Notes: generated from the letters alone by a model not told the origin. A DNA stretch of 29,280 nt from a bacterium (GCA_020048935.1 JAIFLS010000101.1:1-29280), one strand, 5' to 3'; numbered from the stretch's first letter, positions 1-8,136 are shown. A program made the numbers and translations.

Positions 1-958
1 TGGCGAAAAAGTCGAGCTTGAGCCCGATATTCGCGAAGAACAACGGCACAAACAGCGAGTGTACCATCTGCGAAATAACACTGCGCGTCTGTTCCGAAAG
101 GCTTCGTGCCTCGCCGACCACGATACCGGCAATGAAGAAACCAAAGAGCGCATGAATCCCCAGCTTCTGCGTGAAGGCTCCGAAAAGCAGCCCCAGAAGC
201 ACCACAATCGTGAGTGAAGTGCCCGGCTCGGGGAAGTTCCTGCGCTTTACCGAATCAAATAGCCGCGTCGATAGACGCCTCCCGATGGTTAGCGCGAACG
301 CGGCGAAGCCAATGGTAGCGACAAACACAAAAGCTATTGGCCCCAAGGCCACGGTCCCGGACGTGAACGTTCCCAGAATGATCGTGAACAGGACCCAGCC
401 GATGATATCGTTCACCGCCAGCGCGGACATGACCAGGAAGCCTAGATCCGCCTTCAATATCTTGAAATCGTGCAGGACACGGGCAGCCACCGGTAATGCA
501 CTTATCGTCATCACGGTCGCCATGAAAAGGGAAAAGATGACACGCTGGTCGGGATTCACCAGATACCGGTCGGGGAGCCAAACGACGACGGCGAATGCCA
601 CGACCATGGGGACAATGACATCGAAAAGGGCGATCACCAGAGCGCTGCTGCGCTGCCGCCATGCAATAGAGAAGTCGAGTTCAAGCCCGGTATCCAAGAG
701 TAGAAACAGGACGCCGATCCAGGCAAGCGTGTCCAACATGGCCTGCTGGATCGCCTCGGGAGGAAATAGTGACTGTTGCAATTCCGGCAGGAACCGCCCC
801 ATGATAGTCGGTCCCAGCAACAGGCCAACCAGGATCTCCGCCGTCACCGCGGGTTGCTTAAACCGTTTGAACACTTCGCCAAGACCGCGTGCACACCCCA
901 TGAGGATGAAGACCTGCAAGAGGAAGAGAAATATTTGCGACTCTCCAAGATGATGCAT
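1..958 (-). CDS. Cation:proton antiporter (CPA family), C-terminus beyond the left edge
   Basis: This is a polytopic membrane transporter that exchanges Na+ or K+ for protons across the inner membrane. 319 residues are visible from an ATG at 958; the gene runs off the window, so its end and any C-terminal regulatory domain cannot be judged. The reading frame is nearly all hydrophobic helices and carries family landmarks: an early 'AEILVGLLLGP' segment, a long helix with 'GLELDF', the ion-binding 'SALAVNDIIGW' helix, and a late 'GFFIAGIVVGE' helix. The ion-binding pair is Asn-Asp rather than Asp-Asp, which in this superfamily usually goes with electroneutral exchange (established knowledge; inference here). 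It is transcribed away from the PAS-phosphatase gene, from a shared intergenic region of about 200 bp. Only a weak Shine-Dalgarno (GAGACGA) precedes the start. Confidence 0.88.
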   Translation of the reverse strand, partial: MHHLGESQIFLFLLQVFILMGCARGLGEVFKRFKQPAVTAEILVGLLLGPTIMGRFLPELQQSLFPPEAIQQAMLDTLAWIGVLFLLLDTGLELDFSIAWRQRSSALVIALFDVIVPMVVAFAVVVWLPDRYLVNPDQRVIFSLFMATVMTISALPVAARVLHDFKILKADLGFLVMSALAVNDIIGWVLFTIILGTFTSGTVALGPIAFVFVATIGFAAFALTIGRRLSTRLFDSVKRRNFPEPGTSLTIVVLLGLLFGAFTQKLGIHALFGFFIAGIVVGEARSLSEQTRSVISQMVHSLFVPLFFANIGLKLDFFA

Positions 959-1002
959 GGGATCGTCTCGTGGTTATTGCCCAAACGTATCGATTGAGCC
1001 TG

Positions 1003-1031
1003 ATTATATTTTCACCGGTACTCGTTCACGA
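1003..1031 (-). promoter_or_regulatory. Possible promoter of the antiporter gene
   Basis: A perfect minus-strand -10 box TATAAT lies at 1008-1003. Seventeen bases upstream of it is a poor -35 match (TCGTGA, 1031-1026). Transcription would begin about 35 to 40 bases before the antiporter ATG. The support is mainly the -10 box and its position. Confidence 0.33.
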
Positions 1032-1083
1032 CGCGCTCACTTTATGTGGTTTAGAGCCCTGGCGCAACCGGAAAAAGTAGATG

Positions 1084-1111
1084 TTTACATTACCGTCTTG
1101 TGTGTTACGAT
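1084..1111 (+). promoter_or_regulatory. Possible sigma70-type promoter of the PAS-PP2C gene
   Basis: TTTACA (1084-1089) and TACGAT (1106-1111) are separated by 16 bases and lie about 45 bases before the TTG start at 1157. They match the -35 and -10 consensus at five and four of six positions. Orientation and spacing fit, but there is no independent support. Confidence 0.42.
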
Positions 1112-1156
1112 GCTGGCGTGGTCAAGCATATTGTAACCAAAACACAGGAGGTTACC

Positions 1157-2293
1157 TTGAAAGCACATATCTCCAGCAGCACCATCGCCGCGATCCGCAG
1201 TCCCGCCATCCTGGATACCCTTCCATACGGGGCCTATATCACCGACATCGACCGCAGAATCGTCTTCTGGAGCAAATCGGCGCAACGCATCTTGGGGTGG
1301 ACCGCCAATGAGGTGACTGGCCGGAACTGTTCCGATAATATCCTCGTGCATGTGGACAAGGACGGACACGAGCTCTGCGGCAAGGAATACTGCCCCCTGC
1401 ACCGCAGCATCGTCACCGGCACCCCCAGTGCCGAGCCGATCCTGGTATACGCCAAGCACCACTCCGGAATTCGAATCCCCGTCGAGGTAAGCGTCGCGCC
1501 GATCCGGGATGACAACGGCCAAGTGGTCGGCGGCATCGAACTGTTCCGCGACCTGTCGGAGCTTGAATCCGACCTGACGCGGGCACGCGAAATCCAGAAC
1601 ACCCTGCTGGAATCCCCCCTGCCGGCAGACCCGAGGCTGGGTTTCGACATCCGGTACACCCCCAGTGCAGTGGTCGGCGGCGACTTCTACCGGATTGAGC
1701 GGCTTGATTCCGAACGCTATGCCATCATGCTGGCAGACATCATGGGCCATGGCGTGGCGTCCGCGCTCTACACGATGCTATTGAGATCGCTCTGGGAGGA
1801 TTTCCGCCCGCTGCTGCCGGATCCGTCGGCCTTCGCCGCCGAACTTAACAGCCGGCTCAAGACGCTGGCCGGAGACTGCGGTTATTTCGCCACGGCGATC
1901 TGCCTGGTGGTAAATGCCGCCACCGGGCGGATACAGTATGTCCGCGCCGGTCACCCCTCCCCGATCCTGCTCCGCGCCGGACGCGCAGCCCCCCTGCCCG
2001 ACGCCAGCCAACCGGCGCTGGGGATGATCCCGGACATCGCCTACACGGAATCGCAGGCCGTCATGAACCCCGGCGACACCCTCCTTCTTTACACCGATGG
2101 AGCCATCGAAGCCTGCGATCTCGATGGGCGGGAGCTGGGCACCGAAGGCCTGGCCGCGATACTCGCCAACCCACCGGCTGGCTCCGCCGAGCTCTCTGGC
2201 ATGAACCGGGTGGAGGAATCCATTTTAAGATATTCCGGATCGCTCCATCCCACCGACGACCTGACGCTCATCGCCATCACACGGCGCGATTAA
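1157..2293 (+). CDS. PAS domain sensor fused to PP2C/SpoIIE-type serine phosphatase (RsbU-like)
   Basis: A 378-residue soluble signalling protein. Residues about 12-135 form a PAS domain ('PYGAYITDIDRRIVFW', then 'GGIELFRDLSE'), followed by a short helical linker (135-152). Residues 155-378 are a PP2C-like phosphatase of the SpoIIE/RsbU class, with GGDFY (174-178), DIMGHG (194-199), AGHP (264-267), YTDG (312-315) and TDD (366-368), so the metal-binding aspartates are all present. Proteins of this class usually dephosphorylate an anti-anti-sigma factor; no such partner lies in the window, so the target is unknown. The start is taken as TTG because a perfect AGGAGG (1146-1151) sits five bases before it; an upstream in-frame GTG at 1100 has no such site. 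The PAS domain has a Cys/His cluster (C58, C74, C79, H82) that could bind a metal or cofactor. The stop overlaps the stop of the convergent DUF1080 gene. Confidence 0.9.
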   Translation: MKAHISSSTIAAIRSPAILDTLPYGAYITDIDRRIVFWSKSAQRILGWTANEVTGRNCSDNILVHVDKDGHELCGKEYCPLHRSIVTGTPSAEPILVYAKHHSGIRIPVEVSVAPIRDDNGQVVGGIELFRDLSELESDLTRAREIQNTLLESPLPADPRLGFDIRYTPSAVVGGDFYRIERLDSERYAIMLADIMGHGVASALYTMLLRSLWEDFRPLLPDPSAFAAELNSRLKTLAGDCGYFATAICLVVNAATGRIQYVRAGHPSPILLRAGRAAPLPDASQPALGMIPDIAYTESQAVMNPGDTLLLYTDGAIEACDLDGRELGTEGLAAILANPPAGSAELSGMNRVEESILRYSGSLHPTDDLTLIAITRRD

Positions 2294-3018
2294 ACCCCGT
2301 CGTAGTTCCCGATGGGCCGGTACCAGATATTGCGGAAGCGAACCAGGTCGCCATGATCCTGCAGCTTCAACGGGCCTGTTGGCGCGTGAGCCTTGTACGA
2401 GTAAACGTCACGATGGCCAGTGGGGCTCATGACCTCCACGTGATTGTGCACCACGACTCCGTTGTGGATAAGGGTCAGGTAGGCAGGCGACACCAGGCTG
2501 ATGCCGTCAAAGCGTGGCGCGGTCCAGAGCATGTCGTAGGTGTGCCAGTCACCGGGGATTGAGCAGGCGTTCACCAACGGCGGGTACTCCCCGTAAACGC
2601 TGGCGGTAATACCGTCGGCGTAGGTGGGGTTCTTATACCCGTCGAGAACCTGGACTTCGTAAACGCCCATCAGGAACACGCCGCTATTGCCCCGGCCCTG
2701 GCCTTCTCCCTTGATCTCGGCAGGACAGGCAAACTCAAGGTGGAGCTGACAGTCCCCGAAGCGGGTCCTGGTGCGGATGTCGCCTGTGCCGGGTTTCACG
2801 CGCATGGTGTCGCCAACGATTTCCCACTCCGCATCGCCGCCCTTGACCGATTGCCAACCGGCAAGATCACTGCCGTCAAAAAGGATCACCGCATCGCTTG
2901 GTGCACCGCCTGGCGCAGCAGCGGGGGTGACGACGCGCGGTTGCGGACGGTTGCCGTCGTGCACGTGCCATTTGCCGCCGGGGAGTAAAGGGGTATCGTT
3001 ATAGCCGAAGGTCGCCAT
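2290..3018 (-). CDS. DUF1080 / 3-keto-disaccharide hydrolase domain protein
   Basis: A 242-residue single-domain protein of the DUF1080 family, a concanavalin/laminarinase-like beta-sandwich associated with sugar binding or 3-keto-glycoside hydrolysis. Family signatures are 'VILFDGSDLAGW' near residue 40, 'GNSGVFLMGVYEVQVLDGY' mid-protein, and the C-terminal 'LQDHGDLVRFRNIWYRPI'. No signal peptide is visible, unlike many relatives, so it may act in the cytoplasm. The start at 3018 is supported by AAGGAG nine to ten bases upstream; a longer reading frame reaching 3171 lacks such a site. Verrucomicrobial and planctomycete genomes often carry many copies near sulfatases and oxidoreductases, which also occur in this window. 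The exact substrate cannot be read from sequence. Confidence 0.87.
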   Translation of the reverse strand: MATFGYNDTPLLPGGKWHVHDGNRPQPRVVTPAAAPGGAPSDAVILFDGSDLAGWQSVKGGDAEWEIVGDTMRVKPGTGDIRTRTRFGDCQLHLEFACPAEIKGEGQGRGNSGVFLMGVYEVQVLDGYKNPTYADGITASVYGEYPPLVNACSIPGDWHTYDMLWTAPRFDGISLVSPAYLTLIHNGVVVHNHVEVMSPTGHRDVYSYKAHAPTGPLKLQDHGDLVRFRNIWYRPIGNYDGV

Positions 3019-3140
3019 CGTCGTCTCCTTGTTTATGCTACCGACTCGTGGATTCACAACAGCGCAAATCCACATCCGGCAGAAATCGTGATTCAAACTG
3101 ACAGCGTCATACACTAAGCAAGACGGCCGCCGAGTCAACC

Positions 3141-3163
3141 GAAAAAGCCATACTGCAAGGCTT
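3141..3163 (-). terminator. Weak intrinsic terminator after the nitroreductase gene
   Basis: On the minus strand AAGCC and GGCTT (3163-3159 and 3149-3145) can pair around a nine-base loop and are followed by a short T run. It lies about 40 bases past the nitroreductase stop. The stem is only five base pairs. Confidence 0.35.
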
Positions 3164-3198
3164 GTGCCCAAAATACGCTAATCGTCATGCTTGTCGGA

Positions 3199-3819
3199 TT
3201 ACGCCTTCATTGGGTCTTGGAAACGGTCCCTGATGACGATCTCTGGCAACGGAAGCTGGCCGGCCTTTGGCCATGCGTCCTTGATGCCCTTGCCGATGAC
3301 CACGAACATGGTTACGACGTGGTCCGGCGGGAGGTTGATCAATTTCCCCACCGCGTCGAAATCAAAACCGTCCATCGGACAGGACTCATACCCCATCTCC
3401 TTGGCCGCCAGCATCAGGCTCATGGCCAGCAGGCCGCAGGATCGCATGGCTTCATCCCGCTGGATCTGGGGTTTCCCCTCGTAATATCTTCTTATCGCGG
3501 GCAGGAGATACCCCTGAACCTCAGGGGGCGCGTTTTTCCAGTACCGTTCCGGTCCTTTTTCCCATGCCTTAAGGTCGGCGCAGAGTACACACAAGAGCGA
3601 TGAATCGGTCACTTGCGCCTGGCCCCATGCCGCTTCCCGGATTTTGTTCCGGAGATCGGGGTCCTTCACCACCACCAGTCGCCAGTTCTGGATGTTGAAC
3701 GCCGTCGGGGAAAGAATGGCGGCATTGAGAAGCCGCTCCTCATCGGCGGCGGACATCATGTATTGAGGATCAAACCATTTGACCGCGCGTCTCTTTTCCA
3801 GTGCTTCAAAAACATTCAT
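3199..3819 (-). CDS. Nitroreductase family protein (FMN-dependent oxidoreductase)
   Basis: A 206-residue protein of the nitroreductase superfamily, which uses FMN and NAD(P)H to reduce nitro compounds, quinones or similar electrophiles in the cytoplasm. Visible landmarks are the N-terminal 'EALEKRRAVKWFD' (the RRSxRxF-like phosphate-contacting segment), 'SPTAFNIQNWRLVVVKD' (the PSxxNxQPWxFxVV-like FMN site), and the late 'AAKEMGYESCPMDGF' and 'VVTMFVVIGKG' blocks. Length is normal for the family. The ATG at 3819 is preceded by AAAGGAA. The gene is downstream of the LptF/LptG gene on the same strand with a 108-bp gap that contains two inverted repeats, so it probably has its own control. The physiological substrate is unknown. 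Confidence 0.9.
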   Translation of the reverse strand: MNVFEALEKRRAVKWFDPQYMMSAADEERLLNAAILSPTAFNIQNWRLVVVKDPDLRNKIREAAWGQAQVTDSSLLCVLCADLKAWEKGPERYWKNAPPEVQGYLLPAIRRYYEGKPQIQRDEAMRSCGLLAMSLMLAAKEMGYESCPMDGFDFDAVGKLINLPPDHVVTMFVVIGKGIKDAWPKAGQLPLPEIVIRDRFQDPMKA

Positions 3820-3840
3820 CGAGGTTTCCTTTCATTTTAC

Positions 3841-3916
3841 CGGTTCCCGTGAGAACCGCTTTCATATTACAAACAGTAGCATTTTCACCTTATATTGCTG
3901 GTGATCGGAACCGATC
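3841..3916 (-). promoter_or_regulatory. Two inverted repeats upstream of the nitroreductase gene
   Basis: CGGTTC and GAACCG (3841-3846 and 3853-3858) form a six-bp stem just upstream of the Shine-Dalgarno of the nitroreductase gene. A second dyad, GATCGG-AA-CCGATC (3903-3916), lies 84 to 97 bases upstream of the start and 12 bp after the LptF/LptG gene. They could be operators for a redox regulator or parts of a terminator; neither is followed by a T run. Confidence 0.3.
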
Positions 3917-3927
3917 TGATTCCGTGA

Positions 3928-5046
3928 TTAGTCTAATCGCCGGAAAAGCAGGGTGTTTAGGACGGCCAGCAGCACTAAGGGCGTCCAGGCCAGCAGATCC
4001 GGTCTTACCTCCGGATGTCCGGCCAGTTGGCTTGACAGGCTGTTCAGCAATAGAAAGGCAAACACTGCCAGCAGGCTGAATCCAATACCTCTGGTAGAGT
4101 CTTTACGTTGTGGGCGGATGCCCATTGTTATGCCAAAGAAGATGAAGCACATCGGCGAGATAGCCAGCACGAGCCGGCTGTTGAGTGTAACCAGCATTTT
4201 CATGGCGCGAACGCGTTTTTCTTGCACAGCCTCAATGCCTGCAGTTTCCTCCGCCCGTTCGGATTCCCGCATGACACGGCGTGCGCTCCAGAACAGTTCC
4301 GAGAAGCTCTGGTCAGCATCGCGGGGTTGAAAGTCGCGCGATCTTCGTTCATTCGGAAGCACCAGACTCCATTTTTCGCAATACGCGATGCCCGGGCTGT
4401 CAAATGAGAATGGATCCACCGTTACTTCCTCGAGTAGCAATTCGATATCCCTCGAGTCTGCCGGCATGTGGATCGTGCCACGGTTGGCTCTGATTTCGCG
4501 GATCCGGCCCGGTTCGCGCTCGTCATAGATCCGGATGCCTTCAATCTTCCGATCCGATATCTTGTCAATGTAGATGCTCAATCCATCAAACATTTTCATC
4601 ATTCGGCCTTCTTCAAGCAAATCGGTTGCGTTATCGATGCCGATTCGTTGCATCACTTTCCACCGTATATGGCGCTTATGGGGCTCGAGCTCACTGTGGA
4701 TATAGATGCAGGCCACCGAAAGAAACAGGGCCGGAAGCACGAGGAACCCCGCCACCTGCCGCAGGCTGATCCCGCAAGCTCGCATGGCCGTGATCTCACC
4801 GTCTGCAGACAATCGGTCAAAGAGCAGAAGTGATGCAATCATCGTTCCCAACGGAATGGCAAATGACAGTGCCAAAGGAATGCCGCTGAGAAGCAGGCCG
4901 AAGAGAGCAACGGGATCCACGCCACGCGCGAGTAAATCGGTAAATTTAAAGAGGGCACCGATTGAAAGTACAAAGGTCAGAATGCAAACGGCCACAAAGA
5001 TGTTTAGCAGAAAATGATTAATGATGTAGTTTTTAAGCGTTCTCAC
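3928..5046 (-). CDS. LPS export ABC permease, LptF/LptG (YjgP/YjgQ) family
   Basis: A 372-residue inner-membrane permease subunit of the Lpt machinery, which extracts lipopolysaccharide from the inner membrane for transport to the outer membrane. The fold is typical: N-terminal membrane helices ('FLLNIFVAVCILTFVLSIGALFKF' region, then 'LALSFAIPLGTMIASLLLF'), the coupling-helix region 'DRLSADGEITAMRACGIS', a periplasmic beta-jellyroll domain in the middle (about residues 120-255), and three C-terminal helices ('ISPMCFIFFGITMGIRPQR' onward). Length matches the family. LptF and LptG cannot be told apart here, so no symbol is given. It follows the PAP2 gene on the same strand with a 67-bp gap, which places it with envelope lipid genes. 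Confidence 0.92.
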   Translation of the reverse strand: MRTLKNYIINHFLLNIFVAVCILTFVLSIGALFKFTDLLARGVDPVALFGLLLSGIPLALSFAIPLGTMIASLLLFDRLSADGEITAMRACGISLRQVAGFLVLPALFLSVACIYIHSELEPHKRHIRWKVMQRIGIDNATDLLEEGRMMKMFDGLSIYIDKISDRKIEGIRIYDEREPGRIREIRANRGTIHMPADSRDIELLLEEVTVDPFSFDSPGIAYCEKWSLVLPNERRSRDFQPRDADQSFSELFWSARRVMRESERAEETAGIEAVQEKRVRAMKMLVTLNSRLVLAISPMCFIFFGITMGIRPQRKDSTRGIGFSLLAVFAFLLLNSLSSQLAGHPEVRPDLLAWTPLVLLAVLNTLLFRRLD

Positions 5047-5113
5047 GGCATTCCCGGGTCAACATGACGGTTGCAACTGGCGAAAGGATCATACACGATT
5101 TGTTGTGCTGGTG

Positions 5114-6454
5114 TCAGTCCGATTCTATTGACGGCTCCGAATCGTGACCGGATTGACGTGGATCGCCCATGAAATAGAGCGTTTTCTGGTCTTTGCGTAT
5201 GCTCATCCATTGATTGGAAGCCGCCAGGTGCGACCACGAATCCGGTGCCATGACGCGGGAACCGATTGCCTCGATCTGCAAGCCTGTCGGCGGAGCCGAA
5301 CCTTCCAGCCGGATCTGGCTGTCTTCAAGCTCGATCTTGATGGTGGAGACGTGATTGGAAGGAATCGCAGCGGACACAATGCTATCAACGTCCGAAAACC
5401 ATCCTCTCGGTTTTGCCTCAAACAGCACGACGGTTACCTCGTGCTTGTCGGTCGTCCTGAAACGGTGTCCTGCATTGTCATTAAACCCGCGAAAGCCCTC
5501 CAGATGCCCTCTGATCATTAATTCGGTGGCGTTTGTGAAGGTGATTTCGGCATTGCTCCTTCGCAGCCTGATGTCGACTGCAAGCGTGCGTCCGTCAACG
5601 GGGACAACATGGGAGAATGTGCGGTTTAGTGGAATCGCGAAAATGCCACCAATGGCAATGATAACGGCGGATAGCAAACCGAGCGGAAACAGGAGCCTAA
5701 CGCCGGCTTGGGCGGTCCCGTCGTGATTGTCTTCACGATTCGGGATGTTGAGGATACCGTAATAGAGAATGTGGGCGGCCAGAAAGACAAGCGCCCCGGT
5801 GGCGATTACATCCGTCAGAAAATGCGCGCCCACCGCGATCCGTCCAATGCCCGAAATCGCGCCAGCTATGGTCACAGCGACAAAGACCAGCCCGCGAAGC
5901 AGTCGAAGACGACGGGGGATGATGAAGTAAATGGCATACAGTGCAAAGATGATTGAGGCATGGCCGCATGGAAACGACAGATTGCGCGAGCCGGGAATCG
6001 GTTGAAGGATGCTGTGGTAGTCAAGCGTACCGCCAAACTCAATGATATTGCGTGGCCGTGGCCGACCAACCGCCTCCTTCAGGATGCCGTTAACCACAAG
6101 GCCGGGGCCGAACAGGATGACGAATATGCCGTAGAGGAAATGGAAGCGCCAGTCGCGAAATCGGATGACCGCGAGTGACGTGGCCAAACCGGCCAGCAGG
6201 ACAATCCCAAAACTGACCGTCAAGGTGCCGGCGGCGAGATAGAACCAGTACCACAGCTTGTCAAGTATGCCGGTGGCAACGCTTTGGCGCTGGACATAGA
6301 ACGCCCGGGCAACAGTCATGTCGAGATCCGTGAAGTGGGAAATGAATACCGCAAGAGCCAGAACAACCAGGGATACGATCAGCTCCACGCGCCAGAGTAC
6401 CCCTGATCGGGACTTGTTTTTGGGGGCCTCAAACGTATGCGACGGTGGCGTCAT
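5114..6454 (-). CDS. PAP2-family membrane lipid phosphatase with a C-terminal periplasmic extension
   Basis: A 446-residue integral membrane protein. The PAP2 phosphatase core spans about residues 65-235, with all three motifs: K126...GRPRP (130-134), FPCGH (161-165, Cys in the usual Ser position before Gly-His) and R205...H211...D215. This class removes phosphate from lipid A, undecaprenyl pyrophosphate or similar lipids on the periplasmic face. After a last membrane helix (about 253-275), roughly 170 residues follow that are rich in predicted beta strands and are not part of a standard PAP2 enzyme; I do not recognise the fold for certain, though parts recall DUF4097-like adhesin repeats. 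The ATG at 6454 overlaps the stop of the upstream glycosyltransferase as ATGA, which supports this start and translational coupling. Likely role: lipid A or carrier-lipid remodelling together with its neighbour. Confidence 0.88.
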   Translation of the reverse strand: MTPPSHTFEAPKNKSRSGVLWRVELIVSLVVLALAVFISHFTDLDMTVARAFYVQRQSVATGILDKLWYWFYLAAGTLTVSFGIVLLAGLATSLAVIRFRDWRFHFLYGIFVILFGPGLVVNGILKEAVGRPRPRNIIEFGGTLDYHSILQPIPGSRNLSFPCGHASIIFALYAIYFIIPRRLRLLRGLVFVAVTIAGAISGIGRIAVGAHFLTDVIATGALVFLAAHILYYGILNIPNREDNHDGTAQAGVRLLFPLGLLSAVIIAIGGIFAIPLNRTFSHVVPVDGRTLAVDIRLRRSNAEITFTNATELMIRGHLEGFRGFNDNAGHRFRTTDKHEVTVVLFEAKPRGWFSDVDSIVSAAIPSNHVSTIKIELEDSQIRLEGSAPPTGLQIEAIGSRVMAPDSWSHLAASNQWMSIRKDQKTLYFMGDPRQSGHDSEPSIESD

Positions 6455-7959
6455 GACCCACGGTATCCTTGGCACAGGGTTAAGTAGTAGCACTTTTCCG
6501 GCTTTCCCCGGAAGGTGGTTTGTCTCGGCTCGGGGTCTCCGACGGATTCAAAAGCCGCGTGAATCCAATCCGGTATTTGCGTTGACCTGCTGATGTAGAG
6601 AGCGGTAGCCCCGTGTTGACTGTCCGGAATACCGGGCCAGATGTCGAATTGGTTCCGGGGGCGAGGTGCAGGGATCGTGAAGGTTGTGGGGTGTCCGGGC
6701 ATGTAGAATGACAGCAGGGAGGCGGTCATATAGTGATGTGCAATCAGGAGCGTGGCTCCCGATTCCTGCTGCGCGGCGACTACGGCGTCCGCAAGTTGAC
6801 GACTGCCTCGCGCGCGTTCGAATAGATCACCTCGATGGGGAATCGGAACCCATAAGAAGAGCGCATAGAATGTTAGCACGATGGCAGCCGCCAGCCCTAG
6901 CGAGGCAATCGCCAGGCGTCCAAATAGCCTGGATCGGCGGGATTGCCATTCGCCAAATGCGGCGGCCAGCAGCACGCCGGCGACATAACTGGGTGCGAGC
7001 CAGTTCTCTGCCACCTTGCTTTGAAAGCTCAAGAGGCCGTACAACGCGAAAAGGGGGAGAAAGAGCGTGGCTAGATATCGCCAGGATTCAGGTTGCTCGC
7101 GCCGAAAACGTCGGTGGACGAGGGCCGCCATCATGGCCGCAAAGAATGGCGGGTATGCGACGGCCGCCTGAGTCCCGAGGAAATGCAGGACATTCAGCGG
7201 TGTGAACGAGAACGATTCATTCAGACCTCCCTTTTCAAACAGATGCCGGAACGTGATCCAGTGGTGGGTACTGTTCCAGTATAGTGTGGGGAACAGTCCC
7301 GCAAGGCCGCCTAGAATGACCACCCAGACTTGCCATCGCAACCAATGGCGAGCGGTTGGCGAAAGACAGGCAAACAGCAGAAGTGACGGAAGAATCGCGA
7401 GCGTGGTGAGTTTTGCAATGGTACCGACGAATACGGCGAATCCGGCCAATAGCCAGGGCAGGGGATGCCGGCTTTCACGGTAGGTCCAGATGATCCAGCA
7501 GGCTGCCAGCCATCCGGTAACGGATATGATGTCGATGGTCATCAGGAGACTGCCGGCGACGAATATCGGTGTGCAAATGCTGACGATGAGCGCGAAAAAA
7601 CCAACCCGTTCGTTATAGAGCGAACGTCCAAGAAAAAAGAATCCCAGCGAGCAGATCAGCGAAAACAACAGGGCCGTAAAACGGACACCGAACGCTGTAT
7701 TGCCAAAAAGACTGGTTCCGGCGGCAATGGCGAGAGCAACGCCGGGAGGTTTGCTATAGTAGGCAATGGCCATGTGACGGGACCAAAGCCAGTAGTAGGC
7801 CTCATCGCCAACGAGTTCCAAATGAGCGGCTAGGTAGCCATGGATCAGAAGGGTCACAGCAATGAGAATAAGGGCCGGAACGAGATAAGGGCCATGGGTG
7901 TTCTTTTCTGTCGGATCAGACATGCTGGGAAGGTGTCGAAATGCGCGTTGACAAGTCAT
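6451..7959 (-). CDS. GT39/GT83-type membrane glycosyltransferase (PMT/ArnT-like)
   Basis: A 502-residue polytopic protein of the dolichyl-phosphate-mannose mannosyltransferase / ArnT superfamily. Such enzymes transfer a sugar from a polyprenyl-phosphate donor to lipid A or another periplasmic acceptor. The catalytic first loop reads 'LELVGDEAYYWLWSRHMA' with D52-E53 and the following 'YYSKPPGVA', closely ArnT-like. About a dozen hydrophobic helices occupy residues 25-375, and a soluble C-terminal domain of about 125 residues follows. ATG at 7959 or the internal ATG at 7923 ('MSDPTEKN') could be the start; neither has a clear Shine-Dalgarno. The start is 52 bases after tRNA-Thr on the same strand, and the stop overlaps the PAP2 start by 4 bp. 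Donor and acceptor are not determinable from sequence. Confidence 0.88.
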   Translation of the reverse strand: MTCQRAFRHLPSMSDPTEKNTHGPYLVPALILIAVTLLIHGYLAAHLELVGDEAYYWLWSRHMAIAYYSKPPGVALAIAAGTSLFGNTAFGVRFTALLFSLICSLGFFFLGRSLYNERVGFFALIVSICTPIFVAGSLLMTIDIISVTGWLAACWIIWTYRESRHPLPWLLAGFAVFVGTIAKLTTLAILPSLLLFACLSPTARHWLRWQVWVVILGGLAGLFPTLYWNSTHHWITFRHLFEKGGLNESFSFTPLNVLHFLGTQAAVAYPPFFAAMMAALVHRRFRREQPESWRYLATLFLPLFALYGLLSFQSKVAENWLAPSYVAGVLLAAAFGEWQSRRSRLFGRLAIASLGLAAAIVLTFYALFLWVPIPHRGDLFERARGSRQLADAVVAAQQESGATLLIAHHYMTASLLSFYMPGHPTTFTIPAPRPRNQFDIWPGIPDSQHGATALYISRSTQIPDWIHAAFESVGDPEPRQTTFRGKPEKCYYLTLCQGYRGS

Positions 7960-8011
7960 TTTTTCAAGGCCTATAGGAGGAACTGCTGGATTTTTCAGGT
8001 CTTTGATTTTG

Positions 8012-8087
8012 TGGAGCCAGTTGACGGGTTCGAACCGACGACCTGCTGATTACAAATCAGCTGCTCTACCAACTGAGCTAAACTGGC
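8012..8087 (-). tRNA. tRNA-Thr, anticodon UGU, CCA encoded
   Basis: A 76-nt cloverleaf on the minus strand: seven-bp acceptor stem (GCCAGTT with AACTGGC), D arm GCTC...GAGC, anticodon stem GCTGA/TCAGC with loop TTTGTAA (anticodon TGT, reads ACA), a five-base variable loop and T loop TTCGAAC. The discriminator base is T and CCA is encoded. One oddity is a T-T mismatch at the second pair of the T stem. It is followed closely by the glycosyltransferase gene. Confidence 0.97.
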
Positions 8088-8108
8088 ACTGGCTATCAAC
8101 AGAGGCGT

Positions 8109-8136
8109 ACTTTACGGTTATGGCTGGCAATGTCAA
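8109..8136 (-). promoter_or_regulatory. Likely promoter of tRNA-Thr
   Basis: A perfect -35 TTGACA (8136-8131) and TAAAGT (8114-8109) on the minus strand are 16 bases apart, ending 21 bases before the tRNA 5' end, with a GC-rich discriminator after the -10. Transcription could continue into the glycosyltransferase cluster. Confidence 0.55.

Noticed and set aside
171..953. A 260-codon plus-strand frame in the first kilobase
   Set aside because: It mirrors the antiporter gene on the minus strand, and its Arg/Ser/Thr-rich composition is typical of a shadow frame.
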